A stretch of 64,000 nucleotides of DNA from Saprospiraceae bacterium (GCA_016714785.1 JADKCC010000038.1:1-64000); one strand, 5' to 3'; positions 38,636-48,931 are shown, counted from the stretch's first letter. Notes: generated by a model from the sequence alone, not told the origin. Translations and numbers: made by a program.

Positions 38636-39049
38636 CTTTTTACTTTTGAAAGCATTAGAAAACTATCAAATACCGCTCAAATATATGGATTTATTTTTCT
38701 GTAATTTAATTTGTGCTTATTTAATGATGTCAAAAAATAATTATTTTTTACCTCTTTTATTTAAGATATTATAAATAAACATTTAAGGTATTACATTAAA
38801 AGATCAAGTGAGAAATAAATTATATTGCATAGCCCGACAACTCACTGTGGAATTTCAGTGAATTTTATTTAAAATTGATAAAAATTTTATTAATGTTGTC
38901 TCAAAGAGCAAACAGCAATGACTTATTTTTAGTGAGCTTAATTGTGTTGCAATCATAATTATAATAAAACATATCCAAGTACTTGTGCGCAATTATCGCT
39001 ATAAACCTTAACTTTGCACGCACGAAAACACACCAATTAAAAAATTGTA
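38636..39049. promoter_or_regulatory. Divergent spacer with promoters for S9 peptidase and TPR lipoprotein
   Basis: A gene-free AT-rich spacer. On the plus strand TAACTTTG (39009-39016) with TTG 23 nt upstream (38983-38985) is a likely promoter for the lipoprotein gene. On the minus strand TATATTTG (38678-38685) could serve the S9 peptidase. Nothing else stands out. Confidence 0.45.
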
Positions 39050-39946
39050 ATGAAAACAAAAATTTTATACATCATTTTGTTTGCTTTTATAAGTTGCAAA
39101 AATGAGAACGTAGTAATAGATAAAAATGATATCACTTATTTAGAGTCTGAATATCAAAAATCCAAAGCGGATTCAACTTTTAATCGTTTGGTACAGGCTT
39201 ATGGTAAAGCAGTAATAAATAGTAAGGATAAGAAAGTAAAACAAGAATTTCTGCAAAAAGCAATAACGCTGTGTGAAGGTCCCGAGAAAGCACCACTTAA
39301 GGAAGTCTTTTTTATTGAATTATTAAAAGTCAATCCAGATCATACGAAAGCAGCTGATTTTATATTTGAATTGGCAGAGAGTATGGAATTAAGAAATAAA
39401 AAAGAAGCTGCTTCTTTGCTATATAGTGGTTTTGCTCATAGATTTCCGTCTGATCCTAGGTCAAAAGACATCTCTGTAAAAATACTGAAAGAGCAGTCCA
39501 ACCATGATACCTACTTCAAAAATCTTGCAAAAAATGTGCTCACCAATCCAGGTGAAAGAGGTGTTAATGCTGACAACACCGAGCTTTTCATAGATCTTTG
39601 TGAGTCCTTTGCGATAGCATATCCAAATGAAAAAATGTCACCAGTTTATTTGTTTAAAGCGGCAGATATGGCGCGTGCTTTGGGTAGTCTTCCTAAGATG
39701 CTAAGCTTGTATGATTGGGTATTTCAATATTATCCAACGTTCGATAAAGCGCCATTAGCACTTTTCCTAAAAGGCTTTGCGTTGGATAGCGAATTAAGAA
39801 AATTTGATGAGGCTAAAGAAGTGTATCAGGAGTTTCTTGTCAAATTTCCACAAGATTCTCTAGCTAAAGATGTAAACTATTTATTGGAAAACCTTGGCAA
39901 GTCCCCTGATCAAATGTTTAAGGAAATGCAAATGGAAAATCAATAG
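39050..39946 (+). CDS. TPR-containing lipoprotein
   Basis: 298-aa lipoprotein. The signal MKTKILYIILFAFISC ends in a lipobox cysteine at about residue 16. The remainder is helical with TPR-like pairs, for example YPTFDKAPLALFLKGFALDSELRKFDEAKEVYQEFLVKFPQDS in outline near the C-terminus. Similar small TPR lipoproteins are common in Bacteroidota; no specific function is recognised. Confidence 0.75.
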   Translation: MKTKILYIILFAFISCKNENVVIDKNDITYLESEYQKSKADSTFNRLVQAYGKAVINSKDKKVKQEFLQKAITLCEGPEKAPLKEVFFIELLKVNPDHTKAADFIFELAESMELRNKKEAASLLYSGFAHRFPSDPRSKDISVKILKEQSNHDTYFKNLAKNVLTNPGERGVNADNTELFIDLCESFAIAYPNEKMSPVYLFKAADMARALGSLPKMLSLYDWVFQYYPTFDKAPLALFLKGFALDSELRKFDEAKEVYQEFLVKFPQDSLAKDVNYLLENLGKSPDQMFKEMQMENQ

Positions 39947-40107
39947 TACTTTTTATTAAATTAATGGAACTATTAAAATCGCAAAATTTTTATAAATTTG
40001 GGTTATCCCTAGGTAATTAAACATTTTGAACTAGCAAAGTAAGTCTTGATTTTGGCTATTATAGATTTCAAATAAATATTTTTTACTTAATTTTCAGAAT
40101 AAATTGC

Positions 40108-40115
40108 TAAATTTG
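40108..40115 (+). promoter_or_regulatory. -7 element for bifunctional nuclease gene
   Basis: TAAATTTG matches TAnnTTTG and lies 22 nt before ATG 40137. It rules out the upstream in-frame TTG (40104) as a start. Confidence 0.5.
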
Positions 40116-40136
40116 CGACCTGAATCATCTAAAGGA

Positions 40137-40721
40137 ATGAAGAAAGTAAGATTGGATATTATGGCGCTTTCGCATAGTGTGACACAATCGCACAATTATG
40201 CAGTAGTATTGGGCGAAGAAAATGGCAAACGAAGGTTACCGATTGTCATAGGTGGATTTGAAGCTCAGGCCATTGCAGTTGCCTTAGAAAATATGACACC
40301 AAATCGTCCATTGACACATGATTTATTCAAAAATACCTTGGATGCGTATGATATAAATTTGAAAGAAGTCGTAATTAATAACTTATTGGACGGGATATTT
40401 TATGCTCAATTGATCTGTGAGCAAGGTGGCAATATTATGCAGATTGATGCTCGTACTTCTGATGCTATATCCATGGCTGTAAGATACGGATGTCCTATCT
40501 ATACCTTTGAATTTATCATGGAAAGTGCAGGTGTAATATTGGATGAAGAAGAACAACAAGCAAGTAAAAAAGCACCAATTAAATCGAGAGCAACATCTAT
40601 AGAAGATATGAATCTATCTAGTCTTGAAAAATTATTGGATGAAGCATTGCAAAAAGAAGATTATGAAAAAGCAGCCCAAATTAGAGATATTATCAGCAGT
40701 AAGAAATCGAGTGAAAGTTGA
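40137..40721 (+). CDS. Bifunctional nuclease (BFN/DUF151) with UVR motif
   Basis: 194-aa protein. Residues 1-140 form a BFN (DUF151) domain with LPIVIGGFEAQAIAVALE and DARTSDAISMAVRYGCPIY, and residues about 165-193 form a UvrB/UvrC-type UVR helix pair (LEKLLDEALQKEDYEKAAQIRD). Family members show DNase and RNase activity. It is followed after 30 nt by pdxJ. Confidence 0.88.
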   Translation: MKKVRLDIMALSHSVTQSHNYAVVLGEENGKRRLPIVIGGFEAQAIAVALENMTPNRPLTHDLFKNTLDAYDINLKEVVINNLLDGIFYAQLICEQGGNIMQIDARTSDAISMAVRYGCPIYTFEFIMESAGVILDEEEQQASKKAPIKSRATSIEDMNLSSLEKLLDEALQKEDYEKAAQIRDIISSKKSSES

Positions 40722-40751
40722 TTTTAAATTTACTTTTTTCAAAATATTATA

Positions 40752-41465
40752 ATGACCAAACTCAGTGTAAATATCAATAAGATAGCTCTTATACGAAATT
40801 CTCGTGGGGCTAATTATCCTGATTTACTTAAAGTTGCACTAGATTGCGAAACATTTGGGGCACAAGGCATCACTGTCCATCCAAGACCAGATCAAAGACA
40901 TGTAAAATACAGCGACATTGGCCCATTAAAAAGCTCAGTAACAACTGAATTTAATATAGAAGGGTATCCGTCTAAAGATTTTTTAGAATTAGTAATTCAA
41001 CATAAACCTGACCAATGTACACTTGTGCCAGATTTGCCAGGAGCTCTCACATCAGATAATGGTTGGGACACTAATACACATCTTGCCCATCTAAAAGAAA
41101 TAGTAAAACGACTTCAAGGTGAAGGTATAAGAGTAAGTTTATTTATTGACCCTATTGCTGAAAGACTTCATGCTGCAAAAGATACAGGAACAGACAGGAT
41201 TGAATTTTATACTGGACCTTACGCCCATGACTATAATATAAATATGGAAGAAGCCATACTTCCATTTGCACAAGCAGCAAAACTTTGCGAAGATTTAGAT
41301 TTAGGCATCAATGCTGGCCATGATCTTAATTTGGATAATCTTAAATATTTCAAAAACCATGTACCCAATTTACTGGAAGTTTCTATCGGGCATGCAATAG
41401 TTTGTGATTCAATATATTATGGTTTGAAAAATACCATTCAAATGTATCTTAAACAATTGCAATAA
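40752..41465 (+). CDS. pdxJ: Pyridoxine 5'-phosphate synthase
   Basis: 237-aa TIM-barrel enzyme condensing 1-deoxyxylulose 5-phosphate with 3-amino-2-oxopropyl phosphate to pyridoxine 5'-phosphate. Family features are SVNINKIALIRNSRGANYPD, ITVHPRPDQRHV with the active-site His and Arg, CTLVPD and INAGHDLN, plus the C-terminal EVSIGHAI. Length is normal. pdxH, the next step in vitamin B6 synthesis, lies 14 kb away in this window. Confidence 0.95.
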   Translation: MTKLSVNINKIALIRNSRGANYPDLLKVALDCETFGAQGITVHPRPDQRHVKYSDIGPLKSSVTTEFNIEGYPSKDFLELVIQHKPDQCTLVPDLPGALTSDNGWDTNTHLAHLKEIVKRLQGEGIRVSLFIDPIAERLHAAKDTGTDRIEFYTGPYAHDYNINMEEAILPFAQAAKLCEDLDLGINAGHDLNLDNLKYFKNHVPNLLEVSIGHAIVCDSIYYGLKNTIQMYLKQLQ

Positions 41466-41497
41466 TACATTTCCTTAAAAGGTGAAAGTTGTTATTT

Positions 41498-42706
41498 TCA
41501 ATTGTCGTGCGCTCTGGCTTTCACTTTGTTATCTTGTATTATAGGCTCTTCCTTTACTATTATCGGTTCTGAAATATCTAATATTGGCTGGCCAGCATTT
41601 ACCCAAGCTGTGTATATACATGACCCAATGGCATGAATAGAAGAACGCATCTGCTCTTCTACCATAGTGCCGAGCGCATCTGTGTAAGCCCTAGTATATT
41701 CGGGGCATTGAATTCTTATGGTCTGACCCAGTCGCTCATCATAACAATATTGAAGATCTGAATTAAATGTTTTACTCAATCGTTTTTCTACTTTTAGCAC
41801 ACTGTCTAAATGACTATGCGCCTTGATGACTATATTCCAAAAATAGTCTCTAGGATTCTCTATATAGTCAGCTTTACCAACAAAAAAATCATACTCTCTC
41901 TCGGCAAATAATTCAGGTATCCTTGATTCCCAAAATGCATGAATGCCGACTTGATCTGTCATTTGCCCGTTATAGTTGGAAGTAGTGTGAAGTGGGACAT
42001 GTGCATCTCCTATATAATGTCCAAATTCAGCAGAAATACGAATTATAGCGGTTTTGTCTTTATTCTCAAAAGCTCTAGTCAGTTTTTGTTGCGTAGCTTC
42101 AAGGTGGTAAGGCACGATGCCATACTGCGAAAAATGATCTTCTATTAATACATCTATTTTGTTTTTTTGGAAATATGTAGTTCCAAATAATTCATCTAAA
42201 TCATAACCTGATAATCTCCATTCATCTTCATAATACATAGGTTTGATTACTTTTTTCCAATATTTCACAAATGTAGCATAATCAATAGCTAAGGTAATAC
42301 CACCCAAATGTTGAGTTGAAAGGAATATTGAGTCATTTATAATTTGTTTCTCAAAATATAATGAATCGGAGCCTGCTATAAACTTAATCTTGCAATGTTT
42401 TATTATGGCTTCTTCAAAATCTCTAGGTACATTCGGAAATGGAATGACATCCCAGTGGTCTATATCTATATAATGCCTTACACCTTCATGCTTAGTGGCG
42501 TATCGTCGCATATCTGGATCAACAGCATGAGCGGTCATGTACTCTATATGCTTTTTATAAAATCCTATCAACTCTGCAGGTAGTGTAAATACAGCCATAC
42601 GATTGATCAATCTATGCCCATAAAATCCCCATGCTTCTGGTTTAGTCATTGATGTAAAACAAACCATAGAGATGCTCAAGATTATAAGTAAAGCTATCTT
42701 TTTCAA
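41498..42706 (-). CDS. Secreted zinc-dependent phospholipase C / S1-P1 nuclease-like protein
   Basis: 402-aa exported protein. A signal peptide (residues 1-20 or so) is followed by WGFYGHRLINRMAVFTLP, HYIDIDHWD, AEFGHYIGDAHVPLHTTSNYNG and GIHAFWESRIPELF, the Trp/His/Asp zinc ligands of the S1/P1-nuclease and zinc-dependent phospholipase C fold. The substrate could be nucleic acid or phospholipid. The start codon is TTG (MKKIALLII). It converges with pdxJ, with a 32-nt gap. Confidence 0.83.
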   Translation of the reverse strand: MKKIALLIILSISMVCFTSMTKPEAWGFYGHRLINRMAVFTLPAELIGFYKKHIEYMTAHAVDPDMRRYATKHEGVRHYIDIDHWDVIPFPNVPRDFEEAIIKHCKIKFIAGSDSLYFEKQIINDSIFLSTQHLGGITLAIDYATFVKYWKKVIKPMYYEDEWRLSGYDLDELFGTTYFQKNKIDVLIEDHFSQYGIVPYHLEATQQKLTRAFENKDKTAIIRISAEFGHYIGDAHVPLHTTSNYNGQMTDQVGIHAFWESRIPELFAEREYDFFVGKADYIENPRDYFWNIVIKAHSHLDSVLKVEKRLSKTFNSDLQYCYDERLGQTIRIQCPEYTRAYTDALGTMVEEQMRSSIHAIGSCIYTAWVNAGQPILDISEPIIVKEEPIIQDNKVKARAHDN

Positions 42707-42792
42707 TAATGTTAAGAAATTAGGTTAAATAATGGTGCAATATATTCAGTTTGATTGTTATAAAGAAATTTATATTGGTATGATTAACTATT

Positions 42793-45700
42793 TTACTCTT
42801 TTACAATCAAATTTGTAAATTTCCTATATTGCGATGTTATTTCTATAATATAAAGCCCAGATGGTAAGGTCTGCATATCTATTTGTGTTAAATCATTAGC
42901 GATAATATAATTAAACAAGTGAGGTCGACCAGTGATATCTTTAAGAGTAATATTGGATCCTGTAAGGGAATGACCCAAAGTTTGAATGTAAAGTTTGCTT
43001 TGTACTGGATTTGGGTATGTTTTTATTGGATTGGTATCGGTATCTTGTGTACTTGTAAGCAAAGCAGCACCAGTAATTAAACAACCATTTTTATCTTTTA
43101 CTTGAACATCATATTTAATTTCTTCTAGGTCTGTAAATTTATTTGTATCCAAAAATAATAACCCATTATCAATACTATGCACATAAGGTGGTGTGCCACC
43201 TTTGACCACAATCTCTAAGTCTTTACCTTCAATCAAAAATGTCATCTCAAGACTATCAGGATTTTTGATATTGATAAAGCCTGTTAATGAATCATTCTTA
43301 TTGTCTTTGACTACATAATTATATATTCCTGCGGATAATCCTGACCATTCCCTATTATTACTAAAATCGCTTCCATTAAGACTATATTTAAAAGGTTGAG
43401 CACCATTGCTAGGCAAAAGTTTTATGTATCCATCATTCTTATTATGGCAACTGATATCTTTGGATGTGACATTTACGGTTTTCAGAACATTCAGTACTAT
43501 ACTGGTAACTTTGGAACAGAGCAAAGAATCTCTAACATAAATTTTATATGAACCATTATCACTAAAAGTTACAATGTTATTATCATTAAAATTAATATTG
43601 TTGGTACTATACTTAAGGCTACCAGTGCCGCCTGTAGCATTGATAGTTATTTCAAATTTGTTTTGAACTAATTGAACATCAATTGGTGTTGGTAGATTGG
43701 TAGAAATGGTATCTGAAAGACTAATTTTTCCTCCACTGTCTTTAATATGGAAAATATATCTACCTGGAGTTACCGTAAATGAAGGGTTAGCCTGAAAGTT
43801 TATGCCATCAACACTAAAAGTATAAGGTTGGAATCCACCTTCAGCAGTCAGATTTATAACACCTGATTGATTAGCACAAATTATATTGGTTTTTATTTCT
43901 CCTTTTACACTCATAGGAGGTACGAATATATTTATCTCATCTACAATACTACACCCTGATTCATCTTTGACATAAATTAAGTGAAGTCCATTGCCAGGAT
44001 CAGAGAAGATAGGCTCAGTTTGGAAATTAGTACCGTCTATACTGTAATTTAGAATTCCCGTACCGCCAGATGCATTGACAATTATATTGTATTTGTTCAA
44101 TGAGATCTGTGCTAGTATTTCTGCGGGTTCTTCTAGCGTTATCATGTTAGACTGTGCAACTGCACCGACTGCATCCTTTATATAAATTATGTAGTTTCCA
44201 CTGCTTAAATCTGGAAAAACTGAGATCGGTTGAAAATTAATTCCATCCAATGCATAAGTATAAGGTAAAATACCGCCAAAACCTTCTCCGTGTATAATTC
44301 CATTGTTGTCACCGAAACATTTAATAAAATTGTCTCTATAAGCTACCAATCCAAGATTTCCTTGCTTAATTCTGATAACAAATGATACATCTGGCAACCA
44401 TCTTCCTTTATCATCGAGTAGATTGAAATTGAAATTATCAAAATCTACCGATCCTCCATTGTGTTTATATTTTAATCTATCTGATACTATATCGGACATT
44501 GTGAATACATCTCCAAGCTTCATAATACTATTTTGAAGTAACAAATCTCCCTGAGTTGGAAGTTTGATGAGTGTAAAAGTGATAAAATCTCTATTTTCAC
44601 CAATTACCGAAAGTAAGGTAGAGTCAACTACGGCTTCTGATGATTTGTTGACTAGCAAAGCTTCATTAAATAGTATGGTAGCGGTACCTTCATTCGTGCC
44701 TTTAGTGCGGAATGATGATATCTGACTATATGGCAATATCTTACATGGTGTATTGGGTTTGACACGCCAATAGTAAACCTTTCCCGGTTCGAGATTTAAT
44801 TTATAGTTTGAAGTTGTAAGTGTTGCTGCATGAGTTATAGATGTAAATGCAGGTGAAATACTGAGTTCAAAAGTATAATCTTTAATTCCTGCAATTTCTT
44901 CCCAAACAAATACAATATTGTTTTGAGGTACATCGTATTTATTCTTTTCAGGTTGCAAGGCATTTATAGTGTTAGTACTTTTATATCCCATGAAAATATC
45001 GAAAGAGGCTGTAAGGTTTTCCAAATTTCTATTTGCATTTACTATTACCTTATGCCAGCCCTTCGAAAGCAACTGCAAATCACTGATGGTTAGATCAATG
45101 TTTTCTGGAATCAATTCTATAGGATTTTGAGAGAAGTCATAGTTAATTTCAGTAAATGGGTTACTAACAGAGAGTATGATGGGAATAGTTGAATCTTGTA
45201 CTTTTGTAATAGTTATGGAATTCGTGAGTGTTGTTTCATCACATAATATAAAGCTTTCATTTTCAACATCAATTTCGAAACTAGATGTAATTTTAAAATT
45301 GACATTTGAAACATCAAAAAAGATATTGTCAGCAGCCTTAACCATTACTTTTGCTTTGGTGGTTGGTATTCCAGGGACTATAATTTCGCTTGAACCATTA
45401 TTAATTACATTTTCAACCAACAATATAGGATATGTTGCGCCACCATCTGTTGAAAGGTAAATATTTACATTTTGGCAATTTATTGGTGCATTATTCGTAC
45501 TAGCTACATCCCATGTTACAGTCTGTTTGGAGCCTGTCATCCAATTTACAGATAATGTGTTAGGATATGTAATATTAAAAGGTCCAGCTTGGGCAGATAC
45601 TTTTACTTTCACATCGACTTCATCAGTACAGCCTAAACGCAGATGATTGTCTCGTACGGTACATCTAAAATTCATATCTCGAGCTACAGATGGCAAGACC

Positions 45701-47202
45701 TCCCATTGTCCATATTTTTTTAATAAGTCAGGGAAATATCTAGTAGGCGAAGTACTTGGATTGACAGATCTAAAGGCTGGGCCTCCCGTATTTGATGATA
45801 CTGGTGGCATCGTTGCTACTGTATTGTTCATTTGCTCCCAACAATAAGTCACTTGATCACCATCCAAATCTTGGGCCAAGGCAGTTAAAGCAAAAGATGT
45901 GGATTTGGGTATAGTATATTCGTTTTTGGAAACACTAACTGATGGTCTGGAATTTATTTCTGGAATGATAGTGGCACAAGTATTACCATTTCCTGCTACT
46001 ACAAAATTGGATATTTCAAATATGCTATGGCCATGAAAATAACCATCACTATTGTTTTGAACATTAGGCTCACATATACCGGCATAGCCCATGATGGTAC
46101 TTGCACTTCCAGGTTCCATGGCAGCTTGATTTGAACGTTGGCAGCTATTATTTTGTGTATGATTCCCGCCGAACTGATGCCCCATTTCGTGAGCCACATA
46201 ATCAATGTCAAATGGATCTCCTACAGGCGTTGTTTGCCCAGTAACGCCCATAGCTTTGGAGCTAGAGCAGGGTGATCTCAGCTGAGCTATCCCACCTCCA
46301 CCAGTACTAAATACATGACCGATATCATAATTGTTTCTACCTATTACATCATCAATGGTTGCTTGATTTTCATCCAACATTATTTCACCATCACCATTGG
46401 TAAAAGGATCTGTATTTCCATTTAAATAAATTATTTTATCTGTATCACCTATAAGTTTCATGGTGATGCCAGCATCTCTTTCATAAACACCATTCACTCT
46501 TGTCATTGTATTATTATAGGCGGCGAGCACCTTTTCTCTTGTTCCGCCATGAAAAGCTGCATACTCGCCTGTACATGAAATAGCCAACCGATATGATCGT
46601 AGTTGGCAATCTCCAGCATATCTTTCTCCCAATGTATTCAAGGCCTCGTTTTTAACATCATTAAGTTCCAAATGGTCATTAGATGACAATATACTACATG
46701 TGAAATTACCTTTTTTCTTTCTATAGTCTGTTTTATTGTAAATCTGATAAATATCCTGATGGTCATGTAAAGTATATGGATCAATGAAAATATGGCCATA
46801 CTTATTAGATAAAATCATAGCGTGGATACCATAAGGTGAAATACTCATTTTCAATCTGTCTCCATCTTGATTGGTACCAGTGTAGGAAGTGTAACCAGGG
46901 TATTTCTTCATCAGCTCTTCATCAAATACTGGCGTCTCATGGATCGAAAATGTAATAAAATCGCCATTGGGCATTGGTACCGCTAATTCATGATTTTGAA
47001 AATTTACATTGGGTTTCATAAATATGTTTCTAAAACCTTCTGAATCAAAATGTAAGGTGATATATTTTTCTGGTAAAATATATCGTTTCCCTTTAGCTTC
47101 TCTTAGTTGAGTGGATACTGGTGACCATAGGGATTGTTGCGCATCTAATTGCATTAGAGTACAGAACAGAAATATAAAAATAGTTGAATGAAAATATCGC
47201 AT
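42793..47202 (-). CDS. Giant secreted M12B (reprolysin-type) metalloprotease with SprB-like repeats and T9SS type A sorting domain
   Basis: 1469-aa extracellular zinc protease. A signal peptide (ending LDAQQ) and a prodomain-like region lead into a catalytic domain with HEMGHQFGGNH near residues 336-346, preceded by GHVFSTGGGGIAQL. Fibronectin-like domains follow, then several SprB-type repeats of about 75-90 aa (KCFGDNNGIIHGEGFGGILPYTYALDG and similar), ending in a T9SS type A sorting domain (TYPNPVQSKLYIQTL to LIVKE). It probably remains on the cell surface and degrades protein. Confidence 0.9.
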   Translation of the reverse strand: MRYFHSTIFIFLFCTLMQLDAQQSLWSPVSTQLREAKGKRYILPEKYITLHFDSEGFRNIFMKPNVNFQNHELAVPMPNGDFITFSIHETPVFDEELMKKYPGYTSYTGTNQDGDRLKMSISPYGIHAMILSNKYGHIFIDPYTLHDHQDIYQIYNKTDYRKKKGNFTCSILSSNDHLELNDVKNEALNTLGERYAGDCQLRSYRLAISCTGEYAAFHGGTREKVLAAYNNTMTRVNGVYERDAGITMKLIGDTDKIIYLNGNTDPFTNGDGEIMLDENQATIDDVIGRNNYDIGHVFSTGGGGIAQLRSPCSSSKAMGVTGQTTPVGDPFDIDYVAHEMGHQFGGNHTQNNSCQRSNQAAMEPGSASTIMGYAGICEPNVQNNSDGYFHGHSIFEISNFVVAGNGNTCATIIPEINSRPSVSVSKNEYTIPKSTSFALTALAQDLDGDQVTYCWEQMNNTVATMPPVSSNTGGPAFRSVNPSTSPTRYFPDLLKKYGQWEVLPSVARDMNFRCTVRDNHLRLGCTDEVDVKVKVSAQAGPFNITYPNTLSVNWMTGSKQTVTWDVASTNNAPINCQNVNIYLSTDGGATYPILLVENVINNGSSEIIVPGIPTTKAKVMVKAADNIFFDVSNVNFKITSSFEIDVENESFILCDETTLTNSITITKVQDSTIPIILSVSNPFTEINYDFSQNPIELIPENIDLTISDLQLLSKGWHKVIVNANRNLENLTASFDIFMGYKSTNTINALQPEKNKYDVPQNNIVFVWEEIAGIKDYTFELSISPAFTSITHAATLTTSNYKLNLEPGKVYYWRVKPNTPCKILPYSQISSFRTKGTNEGTATILFNEALLVNKSSEAVVDSTLLSVIGENRDFITFTLIKLPTQGDLLLQNSIMKLGDVFTMSDIVSDRLKYKHNGGSVDFDNFNFNLLDDKGRWLPDVSFVIRIKQGNLGLVAYRDNFIKCFGDNNGIIHGEGFGGILPYTYALDGINFQPISVFPDLSSGNYIIYIKDAVGAVAQSNMITLEEPAEILAQISLNKYNIIVNASGGTGILNYSIDGTNFQTEPIFSDPGNGLHLIYVKDESGCSIVDEINIFVPPMSVKGEIKTNIICANQSGVINLTAEGGFQPYTFSVDGINFQANPSFTVTPGRYIFHIKDSGGKISLSDTISTNLPTPIDVQLVQNKFEITINATGGTGSLKYSTNNINFNDNNIVTFSDNGSYKIYVRDSLLCSKVTSIVLNVLKTVNVTSKDISCHNKNDGYIKLLPSNGAQPFKYSLNGSDFSNNREWSGLSAGIYNYVVKDNKNDSLTGFINIKNPDSLEMTFLIEGKDLEIVVKGGTPPYVHSIDNGLLFLDTNKFTDLEEIKYDVQVKDKNGCLITGAALLTSTQDTDTNPIKTYPNPVQSKLYIQTLGHSLTGSNITLKDITGRPHLFNYIIANDLTQIDMQTLPSGLYIIEITSQYRKFTNLIVKE

Positions 47203-47335
47203 AAGTAATTGTTACGGACTGTAAAACTACTTAATTTGATTTATTCGCCAAATATTTATGATGAAAAAATAAACGCATGACATCTATGCGACAATTTTTA
47301 GGAATTAGGCTTTAAATTCAACAAATTTTTACAGC

Positions 47336-48037
47336 TTAGACAATATCCAAAGCCAGACCAATCATTTGGCCCAATGCAGACTCTCTATCATGGTGATCCA
47401 TACTTTCACCAGTTATGAGTGAGTCAGAAATAGTACAAATAGTTAAGGCAGATGCTTTGAGAGACATGGCAGTAAGAAATAGAGCGTAAGCTTCCATTTC
47501 CAAACAAGTCACACCCATTTTGGCCCATTTTTTCCAACTTCCTTTTTCAAAGTCATAAAATGTGTCAGAACTCATAATGTTGCCCACGTGATGTGGTAGG
47601 TCTAACTCTTCCGCACGAGATACAGCAGCAGATAATAACCTGAAATCAGAAATAGCGGAAATTTCTCCCCTTACTCTGAATTGTTTGCTAAAGTTTGAAT
47701 TGGTAGATGCAGCCTGTGCTATTACGATGTCTTTTATTTTTACATTCTCTTGGATTGAACCAGCTGAGCCAACACGGATAAGCTTTTTTACACCATAAAA
47801 TTTAATCAATTCATAAGAATATATGCCTATGGAAGGCATGCCCATACCTGTACCCATTACTGAGACTCTTTTACCTTGATATAAACCTGTAAACCCTAAC
47901 ATATTACGTACTCTATTGAACTGAACAACATCAGTCAAAAAATTATCTGCAATATATTTAGCTCTCAAAGGGTCTCCAGGTAAGAGAATGGATTCTGCAA
48001 TCTCTCCTTCTTTGGCTTCAATGTGTGGTGTAGGCAT
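47336..48037 (-). CDS. deoD: Purine-nucleoside phosphorylase
   Basis: 233-aa cytoplasmic hexameric-type purine-nucleoside phosphorylase, splitting purine nucleosides with phosphate. Family features are MPTPHIEAKEG, LPGDPLRAKYIADNFL (phosphate-binding Gly and Arg), GTGMGMPSIGIYSYELI, RVGSAGSIQ, CLEMEAYALF and TISDSL with the catalytic Asp. Length is normal. It is divergent from the TetR gene. Confidence 0.95.
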   Translation of the reverse strand: MPTPHIEAKEGEIAESILLPGDPLRAKYIADNFLTDVVQFNRVRNMLGFTGLYQGKRVSVMGTGMGMPSIGIYSYELIKFYGVKKLIRVGSAGSIQENVKIKDIVIAQAASTNSNFSKQFRVRGEISAISDFRLLSAAVSRAEELDLPHHVGNIMSSDTFYDFEKGSWKKWAKMGVTCLEMEAYALFLTAMSLKASALTICTISDSLITGESMDHHDRESALGQMIGLALDIV

Positions 48038-48262
48038 AAGTATATTTTTTGTTTTGTGATTGTTTACAGGTTTTAGATTACAAATATCCTACCAAAACTG
48101 TTTTCATTTAAATCTTTAGTAAATTAATCACAAAAATCGACTATATTTCCTTCAAAAACAATATGATATATTGTCTATGGCTATGAGTAATTTACATAAG
48201 TAAACTTTATCAATATTGACAAATACGTCCATGAGATTTGCAAACAAAATGTTAAAGACGTT

Positions 48263-48312
48263 TAAACTTTGGAAACTTTTAAACAATATAAAGTTTCCAA
48301 AGTTTACCTTTG
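48263..48312 (+). promoter_or_regulatory. TetR-type operator overlapping the efflux-operon promoter
   Basis: Two perfect inverted 17-nt arms (48263-48279 and 48290-48306, core ACTTTGGAAACTTT) are separated by 10 nt. The right arm overlaps the -7 element TACCTTTG (48305-48312). ATG of the TetR gene follows 5 nt later, so bound repressor would block the promoter, and the transcript has almost no leader. Confidence 0.75.
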
Positions 48313-48316
48313 CATC

Positions 48317-48931
48317 ATGAATATAAAAGATACCTTACTTTCATCAGCATTTGAATTATTTCTGAAATACGGAATAAAAAGTGTCTCTATGGATGACATA
48401 TCAAGAAAGCTTGGCATCTCTAAAAAAACCATTTACAATTGTGTTGCAAACAAAGAATCACTCATCAGCAATATTGTAGAAAAACACTTGGAGTCAGATG
48501 AAAAAGAAATATTAAAAATTCAAAGTAACTCGATAGACGCCATAGAAGAAATGGTCAATATTAGCCAGCATATCCTCACCTTTCTTTGTGATATGACACC
48601 ATCTTTGGTGTTTGACCTGAAAAAATATCACCCTGAATTGTGGAACAAGATCGAGAAGCAACATTTTAAATTTATAGAAAATACGATACATAATAACCTT
48701 GTGCGCGGTCAAAAAGAAGGATTGTACCGGACCAACTTTGACCCCAAAATTGTTTCCAAATTATATGTAGCCAAATCAAACTGTATCGTGGATGCGGACA
48801 ACTTCCCTGTAGCTACTTTTGACAGGGTCACATTATTCAAACAATTAGTTAGTTACCATATCCATGGCATAGTTTCACCAGAAGGATACCAATTATTTCA
48901 ACAAAAACATAAAACTTTTTTTAATTTATGA
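48317..48931 (+). CDS. TetR-family repressor of the RND efflux operon
   Basis: 204-aa DNA-binding repressor. The helix-turn-helix is SMDDISRKLGISKKTIYNCVANKESLI (about residues 24-50), and the rest is the ligand-binding helical domain. An in-frame TTG at 48269 would start inside the operator, so ATG 48317 is chosen. It overlaps the TolC gene by 4 nt (ATGA), so it heads a four-gene operon and probably controls its own promoter through the inverted repeat. The inducer is unknown. Confidence 0.88.
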   Translation: MNIKDTLLSSAFELFLKYGIKSVSMDDISRKLGISKKTIYNCVANKESLISNIVEKHLESDEKEILKIQSNSIDAIEEMVNISQHILTFLCDMTPSLVFDLKKYHPELWNKIEKQHFKFIENTIHNNLVRGQKEGLYRTNFDPKIVSKLYVAKSNCIVDADNFPVATFDRVTLFKQLVSYHIHGIVSPEGYQLFQQKHKTFFNL

